NCBI GenBank assembly: GCA_964510515.1
Contig: CAZEAU010000008.1
Span: 1 to 64,000 of the forward strand
DNA: 64,000 nucleotides
Direction: 5' to 3'
From: SURF-21 sp964510515
GTDB taxonomy: Bacteria > Actinomycetota > Geothermincolia > Geothermincolales > RBG-13-55-18
Below, piece after piece: positions 58,830-64,000 of this stretch (position 1 is the stretch's first letter; every line of letters begins with the position of its first letter). Position numbers and translations under genes: made by a program. The notes beneath the pieces are model-generated. The model saw nothing but the letters and a program-made list of their open reading frames with translations. It did not search any database and was not told the DNA's origin.

Positions 58830-59228
58830 TTGGCCAGGCCCGTCAAGCCCAAGCTGGTGGGGTGGGCGCCCCGCACGGATTACTTCAAACCCAGGGGCAT
58901 ACCCCTTGCCCAGCTCGAGGAGGTCAGACTGAGCGTGGAGGAGCTGGAGTCCCTGCGCCTGGTGGACCTGGAGGGCATGTATCAGGAGGACGCCGCCCGG
59001 GAGATGGGCGTCTCGCGCCAGACGGTGCAGCGCATGATCGCCGAGGCCCGGGCCAAGGTTATCGGAGCCCTGGTTACCGGCCGGGCCCTGCGCATCGAGG
59101 GGGGGAGCTACATCCTCCGCGAGGGCGCGGGCCAGTACCGCTGCGGCCGCTGCGGCGACGCCTTCCCCTTCCGCCAGGGGCGCAAGGGGCGGGGGTGGAA
59201 GTGCCCCACCTGCGATTCCGGCGAATGA
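58830..59228 (+). CDS. DUF134 DNA-binding protein with C-terminal zinc ribbon
   Basis: 132 residues. The DUF134 core (PLAQLEEVRLSVEELESLRL, then GMYQEDAAREMGVSRQTVQR) is a sigma-70 region 4-like helix-turn-helix, and the tail is a zinc ribbon (YRCGRCGDAF, WKCPTCDSGE). DUF134 genes regularly accompany ORP/NifX/Mrp clusters, so a regulatory role over this cluster is likely. TTG 58830 has AAGGAAG 7 nt upstream. 185 nt separate it from the second ATPase gene. Confidence 0.88.
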   Translation: MARPVKPKLVGWAPRTDYFKPRGIPLAQLEEVRLSVEELESLRLVDLEGMYQEDAAREMGVSRQTVQRMIAEARAKVIGALVTGRALRIEGGSYILREGAGQYRCGRCGDAFPFRQGRKGRGWKCPTCDSGE

Positions 59229-59460
59229 CGGCGGGTGAGCCGCCCTGGCGGGATATCGCCCGCCGCCCCATAGTCATCATGCGCTCCCCCCATACCCGCG
59301 GCCCGGGCACCCCCATGCGGCCCGAGGGGGCCGGGTGCGGTTCGCTGCTTGGCTTAACCTTGCCAAACCGCCCCTTGCGCACCCCGATATGCGGCAGAGC
59401 GACGGTGCTTCCCCGCCGCTTGAGGTATGGTATTAGAAAGCCCGGGGGAAAGGTGCGAGC

Positions 59461-60186
59461 ATGTTAGCGCAGAGCATAGTGTCCCAGGCCATGCGGGCGG
59501 GCGGGGGACTTCGCCTGCACGAAGCGGTGGTCGGCCTGGGTTTCACCCTGGTGAGCCTGGAGGGCGGCGCCTGCGGCCTCGCCTATACCCTGCGCGACGA
59601 GCTGGGGCGCGGCTGCGACGCTTTCACGCAAGCGGGGAGCCTGGTGGGCAGGGAGGCAGGAGAGGCCCTGGAATGGATGGGGAGGGGCTCGGTCGTCGCC
59701 TCCGCCGTCGGCCTCGCCGTGGCCAACGCCCTGCTGCCGCCGCCCGCGGAGGCCTTGGCCACGGACCTCATGGATATGCTTTCCCTGCGGCCCGGGGAGC
59801 GCGTGGTCACGGTGGGGAGGTTCCGCCCCCTGGAGCCGAGGCTGAAAAAGAGGGGGGTGGCCCTGGAGGCCGTCGAGCGGGGAGACCCGCTGCAGCCCCT
59901 GCGGGGATGCGACGTGGCCCTCGTCACCGCCACCGCCATCATCAACGGAACCCTTGAGGACATCCTCCCCGCGACCGCGGGAGCCCGGGAGGTGGTCGTC
60001 CTCGGACCCAGCACCCCCTGCGCCCCCGCGGCTTTCGCCGGAACCGCCGTCACCCTCCTCGCCGGCTCGGCCGTGGCCGACCGGGAGCGGGCGCGGGCGG
60101 TGGTGCTCGAGGGCGGAGGCACGCAGACCCTGGGCAAGTCGCTGCACAGGTGGACGCTGCGCGTGAGCGAGGCGAGGCGGGGATGA
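59461..60186 (+). CDS. DUF364/DUF4213 Rossmann-like protein (putative heavy-metal chelation)
   Basis: 241 residues. An N-terminal DUF4213-like part (about 1-95) and a C-terminal DUF364 part with VVTVGRFRPLEPRLKKRGVA, CDVALVTATAIINGTLEDIL and VVVLGPSTPCAPAAFAGTAV. The families are tied by context to metal and pterin-cofactor genes in anaerobes; biochemical function is not established. The stop overlaps the start of the fused cation transporter gene by 4 nt, linking the two functionally. Confidence 0.82.
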   Translation: MLAQSIVSQAMRAGGGLRLHEAVVGLGFTLVSLEGGACGLAYTLRDELGRGCDAFTQAGSLVGREAGEALEWMGRGSVVASAVGLAVANALLPPPAEALATDLMDMLSLRPGERVVTVGRFRPLEPRLKKRGVALEAVERGDPLQPLRGCDVALVTATAIINGTLEDILPATAGAREVVVLGPSTPCAPAAFAGTAVTLLAGSAVADRERARAVVLEGGGTQTLGKSLHRWTLRVSEARRG

Positions 60187-61385
60187 AAAGGACCGAGCGG
60201 GCGGCCGCCCTCTCCGTCGTCGTCACCACCCTCCTGGGCGGGGGCATGATCGCCGTCGCCGCTGTCTCGGGCAGCGTGTCCCTGGTCGCCGAGGGCATAC
60301 ACACCATGACCGACAGCGTCACCTCGCTGGCCCTCCTCATCGGCCTGCGCCTCTCCGAGCGCCACAGCGAGACCTTCCCCTTCGGCCTCTATAAGCTGGA
60401 GAACCTGGTGGCCACGGCCATCGGCGTCCTCATCCTGGTCGGCGCCTACGAGCTGGGCTCCGAGTCCATCCGCCATCTCGGCGAAGAGCCGCGCGCCCTG
60501 GAGCACGAATGGCTGATGATGGCGGTGATGGCGGTGAGCATACTCTGCATAGGAGCCCTGGCCTGGTACAAGAACAAGGTCGCCCGCGAGGAGAACTCCC
60601 CCGGGCTGCGGGCGGACGCGCGCCACTCCATGAGCGACCTCGCCGCGGCGGTGGCCGTGCTGGTGGGTATCGGCCTGCACATGGCGGGCGTGCCCCGGGC
60701 GGACTCCGTCGCCGCCCTGGTGGTGGTGGCCTTCCTCGCCTGGGCGGGGATAAACGTCACCCTCAACGGGGTGAAGGTGCTCCTCGACGCCTCGGTGGAG
60801 AAGGAGGTGCTCTTCCAGGCGCGGGAGATAGCGCAGGCCCATCACGGGGTCAAGGAGGTCCTGCATGTGGAGGGGAGGAACTCGGGCAGCTACCGCTTCC
60901 TCAACCTCGTCCTCGTGCCCCGCAGCCGGAACCTGGACCTCGCCGACCACGTCGCCGAGGAGGTGCGGGACAGCATCTCCCGGGGCATCCCCAAGGTGGA
61001 TCGGGTGAACATCAACCTGCGCACCGAGGCAAGGGAAAGCATGCGCGGCGCCGTCATGCTGGAGGCGGACGGCGCGACCGTGTCCGGCCATTTCGGCGAC
61101 GCCCCGGCCTTCGCCCTGCTCGACTTCTCCCTCCCTGGCGCGGGGACCGTCTCCCGGGAAATGCTGTTGAACCCCTTCACCGACCTCTCCCGGGGCAAGG
61201 GGGTCAAGGTGGCGGAGTTCCTGGCCCAGCAGGGCGTGGACGTCGTGGTGGTCAAGGAGGACCTGGAGGGCAAGGGCTCCCATTACGCCCTGGAGGCGCA
61301 CGGGGTGCTCGAGCTGTTCCGGCCGGAGCTGAAGAGCCTGGAGGACGCCGAGAGGGAGCTGGCCGACTTCGTGCGCGGCCATTAA
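60183..61385 (+). CDS. cation diffusion facilitator transporter fused to NifX/ORP-like domain
   Basis: 400 residues. Six membrane helices of the CDF family with metal-site patterns HTMTDSVTS and RHSMSDLAAAVAVLVG, then a cytoplasmic CDF domain (about 205-290). From about 292 a NifX/ORP-like domain follows: GAVMLEADGATVSGHFGDAP, VAEFLAQQGVDVVVVKE. CDF proteins export Zn, Fe, Mn or Co by proton exchange. Adding a metal-cluster-binding domain would couple transport to cluster handling. ATG 60183 overlaps the DUF364 gene by 4 nt (ATGA). Confidence 0.9.
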   Translation: MKRTERAAALSVVVTTLLGGGMIAVAAVSGSVSLVAEGIHTMTDSVTSLALLIGLRLSERHSETFPFGLYKLENLVATAIGVLILVGAYELGSESIRHLGEEPRALEHEWLMMAVMAVSILCIGALAWYKNKVAREENSPGLRADARHSMSDLAAAVAVLVGIGLHMAGVPRADSVAALVVVAFLAWAGINVTLNGVKVLLDASVEKEVLFQAREIAQAHHGVKEVLHVEGRNSGSYRFLNLVLVPRSRNLDLADHVAEEVRDSISRGIPKVDRVNINLRTEARESMRGAVMLEADGATVSGHFGDAPAFALLDFSLPGAGTVSREMLLNPFTDLSRGKGVKVAEFLAQQGVDVVVVKEDLEGKGSHYALEAHGVLELFRPELKSLEDAERELADFVRGH

Positions 61386-61410
61386 GCACCTCCCGCGGGG
61401 GCGCCAGTGA

Positions 61411-61416
61411 TAGAAT
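61411..61416 (+). promoter_or_regulatory. -10 box for leaderless hydrolase mRNA
   Basis: TAGAAT ends 6 nt before ATG 61423; the bases between (ACCCCC) contain no ribosome site. Confidence 0.5.
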
Positions 61417-61422
61417 ACCCCC

Positions 61423-62190
61423 ATGATGCATACATCACACCTGGAAGGCATGGCTTTCACCGCGGGGCGCTGGCCCCTGGACCCAGGCCTGCCCACCGCC
61501 GTCTTCATCCACGGCTCCGGGGGGGCGGGTGTGCTCTGGCACGCGCAGGCGCAAGAGCTGGCGGAGGAGATGAACACGCTGGCCCTCGACCTCCCGGGAC
61601 ATGGCGCGAGCGGCGGCGAGGGCATGGAGCGCGTGGAGGATTACGCCGCGCGCGTGGACGCCTTCATCGCCTCGCTGGGGGCGCCGCGCCCCATACCCTG
61701 CGGCCTGAGCATCGGCGGGGCCATCGTCCTGCAGCTGCTGCTGGACCACCCGGGCCGGTACGCGGCGGGCATCGTGGTCAACTCAGGCGCCAGGCTGCGG
61801 GTGCTGCCCATGATATTTGAGGCCGTGGAGAAGGATCCGCGGGCCTTTGCCGAGGCCGCCCCCGCCTTCAGCATCGCGGAGAAGACCGACCCCTCCGTCA
61901 TCGCTCCCCTCCTGGAAGCGATGGCCGCATGCCCCCCCGAGGTCACCCTGGGCGACTTCCGCGCCTGCGACTCCTTCGACGTCATGGAGAGGCTGGGCGA
62001 GATAGAGGCGCCCGTCCTCGTCCTCACCGCCGCGGAGGACAAGATGACCCCCGTCAAGTACGGCGCCTTTCTCGCGGAGCGCATCGCGCGCTCCACCCTG
62101 CTCAACATCGAGGGAGCCGGCCACCTCTCCCCCATGGAGAAGCCCCGCGAGGTGGGCGAGGCCATAGCGGAGTTCGTGCGCTCGCTGTGA
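61423..62190 (+). CDS. alpha/beta hydrolase
   Basis: 255 residues. TAVFIHGSGGAGVLW gives the oxyanion hole, PCGLSIGGAIVLQLL the nucleophile elbow with Ser (GLSIGG), and NIEGAGHLSPMEKP the catalytic His, with the acid near APVLVLTAAEDKMTP. Substrate unknown (esterase, dehalogenase-like or haloperoxidase-like). ATG 61423 (a second ATG follows immediately) lacks a ribosome site but sits at the predicted transcription start. Confidence 0.88.
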   Translation: MMHTSHLEGMAFTAGRWPLDPGLPTAVFIHGSGGAGVLWHAQAQELAEEMNTLALDLPGHGASGGEGMERVEDYAARVDAFIASLGAPRPIPCGLSIGGAIVLQLLLDHPGRYAAGIVVNSGARLRVLPMIFEAVEKDPRAFAEAAPAFSIAEKTDPSVIAPLLEAMAACPPEVTLGDFRACDSFDVMERLGEIEAPVLVLTAAEDKMTPVKYGAFLAERIARSTLLNIEGAGHLSPMEKPREVGEAIAEFVRSL

Positions 62191-62313
62191 GGCCCTCCCC
62201 GCACGGGAGAGGGACCACGCGTTCCCGCTCACCTATTCCCGGAAGGGTGCACCCGACTCCACGTGGGGAAAGGAGCCACGCGGGCCACGCCGCCCACTCG
62301 TGTCATCCCCGGA

Positions 62314-62322
62314 TGCTAGAAT
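62314..62322 (+). promoter_or_regulatory. extended -10 promoter of RecB-type nuclease gene
   Basis: TGCTAGAAT, with the start expected near 62329 and a 16-nt leader that consists mainly of the AAAGGAGG ribosome site. Confidence 0.55.
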
Positions 62323-62344
62323 TATTCTAAAGGAGGCGGTCGGG

Positions 62345-63541
62345 ATGGCGGTGTATTCCCACTCAAGGCTGCAGACTTTCCAGAACTGCCCGCTGCAGTA
62401 CAAGCTGCGATATATCGACCGGGTGAAGTCGGAGAGGCACGGCATCGAGGCCTTCATGGGCAGCATGGTGCACGAGGCTATGGAGAAACTCTACCGCGAC
62501 CTCAGGGTGTCCAAACTCAACGAGCTGGAGGACCTGCTGGGCTTCTACCGCCAGAGCTGGGACAGCGCCTGGCACGACGGCATCTTCATCGTCAAAAAGG
62601 ACTACACGGCGCGCAACTACCGCGACACCGGCGAGCGCTGCATCCGCGACTACTACGAGCGCTGCTACCCCTTCGAGGACGGCAGGACCCTGTGGCTGGA
62701 GGAGTGGGTGCGCATCCCCCTGGATTCGGGGGGCAAATACTCCATGACCGGGGTGGTGGACCGCCTGGTGGACAGGGGCGGCGGTGCCTACGAGATACAC
62801 GACTACAAGACCTCCGCGAGCCTCCCCACCCAGAAGCAGGCGGACTCCGACCGTCAGCTGGCCCTCTATCAGCTGGCGGCGATGGAGGCCTTTCCCGATG
62901 CCCGCGAGATGAAGCTGGTGTGGCATTACCTGGCCTTCGACAAGGACATCGTCTCCGAGAGGAGCGAGGAGGACCTGCGGGAGCTGAAGCGCAGCACCAT
63001 CGCCCTCATCGAGGTCGTGGAGGGGGCGCGGGAGTTCGAGCCCAGGGAGAGCGCCCTCTGCGCATGGTGCGATTATCCCCACCTTTGCCCGCTGCGCAGG
63101 CACCTCTTCGCGGTGCAGGACCTCGCACCCCGGGAGTTCAGCGAGGAGGACGGGGTCAGGCTGGCGGACAGGTACGTGGAGCTGAGGGGAAGGAAGAGGG
63201 AGCTGGAGGCGGAGCTGGAGGGGCTGCAGGAGGAGATAGCGGAGTACTGCGGGGCCAAGGACTACGCGACCCTGCGGGGGACGGAGCACATGCTGACGGT
63301 GAAGAGGGAGACGAGGCCGGCCTTCCCCAAATCCGGCAGCCAGGAGCGATCCGAGCTGGAGGAGCTCCTGAGAAAGCTGGGGCGCTGGGACGGCGCCGCG
63401 GCCCTCAATGCCGCCAAGCTGACCAAGACGCTGCGGGAGAGGAGCTGGCCGGAGAAGGAGCTGCGCGAGCTGGAGCGCTTCGCGACCTGGGAGGAGAGCG
63501 TCAGCATACGCCCCCGCAAGCTCAAGGACCAGGAGAGATAG
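62345..63541 (+). CDS. RecB-type PD-(D/E)XK nuclease with Fe-S cluster motif
   Basis: 398 residues. Motifs in order: SRLQTFQNCPLQYKLRYID (first cluster Cys), GSMVHEAMEKLY, TGVVDRLVDRG, EIHDYKTSAS (catalytic Asp and Lys), DRQLALYQLAAMEA (QxxxY) and CAWCDYPHLCPL (three cluster Cys). The four cysteines match the AddB/Cas4-type 4Fe-4S cluster. The C-terminal 130 residues are coiled coil. It probably processes DNA ends in repair; no helicase partner or CRISPR gene is adjacent. ATG 62345 has AAAGGAGG upstream. Confidence 0.9.
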   Translation: MAVYSHSRLQTFQNCPLQYKLRYIDRVKSERHGIEAFMGSMVHEAMEKLYRDLRVSKLNELEDLLGFYRQSWDSAWHDGIFIVKKDYTARNYRDTGERCIRDYYERCYPFEDGRTLWLEEWVRIPLDSGGKYSMTGVVDRLVDRGGGAYEIHDYKTSASLPTQKQADSDRQLALYQLAAMEAFPDAREMKLVWHYLAFDKDIVSERSEEDLRELKRSTIALIEVVEGAREFEPRESALCAWCDYPHLCPLRRHLFAVQDLAPREFSEEDGVRLADRYVELRGRKRELEAELEGLQEEIAEYCGAKDYATLRGTEHMLTVKRETRPAFPKSGSQERSELEELLRKLGRWDGAAALNAAKLTKTLRERSWPEKELRELERFATWEESVSIRPRKLKDQER

Positions 63542-63567
63542 GCGCAGGCCCGCCCTCCGCGCGGGGC

Positions 63568-64000
63568 TCAGATGATAGGCGCCACATTGGCCCGCGAGCC
63601 CTTGAGCTTCGCCGCGATGAGGAGGAAGAGGGAGCGCACGGGGTCAACCGGTGAGAGCTGCACCGTCTGGACTCGCATCTGCCGGGACAGGCCGCCGATG
63701 CTTAGGGCCAGGTCATTGCATCCGGGGCTCATGGTCACGCGGCGCTTTCCCAGCCGCTTGCGCAGCGCCACGCCGTGCTCCTGTATGGCGCAGCTCCCCG
63801 CGATGTGCACGCGGCCCTCGAGGCCATCCACCACCTCCTTGCCTATGCCCTTCCCCATGAGCACGGTGAAGCCCCCTTTGCCCCCATGGTCGCGGTAGAG
63901 CAGCTCGATGATGGTCTCGGTGTTGCGGCGGCAACCCTCCTTGCAGCAGCGCTCCTCGCCCCTGATGATGGTCACATCGGGCGGGAAATCGTCCAGCAGC
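63568..64000 (-). CDS. cysteine-containing protein, 5' end beyond window
   Basis: The visible part is the last 144 codons or so. It includes a Cys set ERCCKEGCRRN, a glycine-rich MGKGIGKEVVDGL, SCAIQEHGV, and MSPGCNDLALSIGGL. The frame stays open to the window edge (LLDDFPPDVTIIRG), so the gene starts further right. The family is not recognised; the cysteines suggest a cluster or metal site. The 26-nt gap after the nuclease stop makes it convergent with that gene. Confidence 0.6.
   Translation of the reverse strand, partial: LLDDFPPDVTIIRGEERCCKEGCRRNTETIIELLYRDHGGKGGFTVLMGKGIGKEVVDGLEGRVHIAGSCAIQEHGVALRKRLGKRRVTMSPGCNDLALSIGGLSRQMRVQTVQLSPVDPVRSLFLLIAAKLKGSRANVAPII

Overview
This is a gene-dense bacterial chromosome segment of high G+C content with no rRNA, phage, transposase or CRISPR array. 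The gene set points to an anaerobe: a superoxide reductase, a tungsten-type aldehyde:ferredoxin oxidoreductase, many 4Fe-4S proteins, and a cluster resembling the molybdenum-copper 'orange protein' (ORP) system of sulfate reducers. Several genes start about 6 nt downstream of a -10 box and have no usable Shine-Dalgarno sequence (ThiF, MsrB, a serine hydrolase, an alpha/beta hydrolase, probably a ROK kinase). Such leaderless genes, the high G+C, a GAF-SpoIIE-kinase protein beside a STAS protein, and a CpaB-like protein suggest a deep-branching anaerobic actinobacterium. That placement is inference, because no phylogenetic marker was computed.

Layout. 0.2-9.3 kb: deacetylase-like hydrolase, NlpC/P60 wall hydrolase, SpoIIE-type phosphatase with STAS partner, a magnesium-chelatase-like AAA/VWA protein, and a histidine kinase/response regulator pair. 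9.3-18.8 kb: PHP phosphatase, a 50-residue lysine-rich protein, PfkB kinase, zinc ribbon, methylthioadenosine phosphorylase, site-2 protease, nitronate monooxygenase-like enzyme, ThiF-like protein, SAF/CpaB protein and a diguanylate cyclase. 18.9-27.1 kb: a desaturase-like flavoprotein with a long structured leader, DapA, a MoaD-like protein next to the aldehyde oxidoreductase, a MerR-TetR fusion regulator and a response regulator.

27.3-31.6 kb is the least settled part. It lies between two tRNA-Ser genes and holds two fresh tandem duplications (122 bp at the end of cysK, 106 bp at the end of a TauE-type permease gene). It also holds a 0.9-kb mini-island with a HEPN-MNT toxin-antitoxin pair, flanked by a 77-bp direct repeat of the 3' half of tRNA-Ser(CGA).

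31.7-44.9 kb: TadA, a HAMP membrane sensor, a HEAT-repeat protein, NifU-like scaffold, tRNA-Arg and tRNA-Ser, a ROK kinase, an ABC-2 exporter, a split permease with its PadR regulator, an uncharacterised three-gene zinc-ribbon operon, a ferredoxin reductase-like flavoprotein and superoxide reductase. 45.1-50.4 kb: a three-gene glycerol-3-phosphate dehydrogenase-type operon, msrB-msrA and a second HEAT protein. 50.7-53.5 kb: class A beta-lactamase-like serine hydrolase and an acyl-CoA dehydrogenase-like protein.

53.5-61.4 kb is the most notable system: a ferredoxin, an Mrp-ORP fusion, a stand-alone NifX-fold protein, a small zinc ribbon, a NifX-fold protein with a Gly/Met/Arg-rich tail, two MinD/Mrp ATPases with ferredoxin inserts, a DUF134 regulator, a DUF364-type protein, and a cation diffusion facilitator fused to a fourth NifX-like domain. 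Its divergent promoter region carries a 16-bp element repeated exactly 100 bp apart. Together they look like a metal-cluster assembly system with its own transporter. The window ends with an alpha/beta hydrolase, a RecB-type nuclease and the 3' part of an unidentified cysteine-containing protein.
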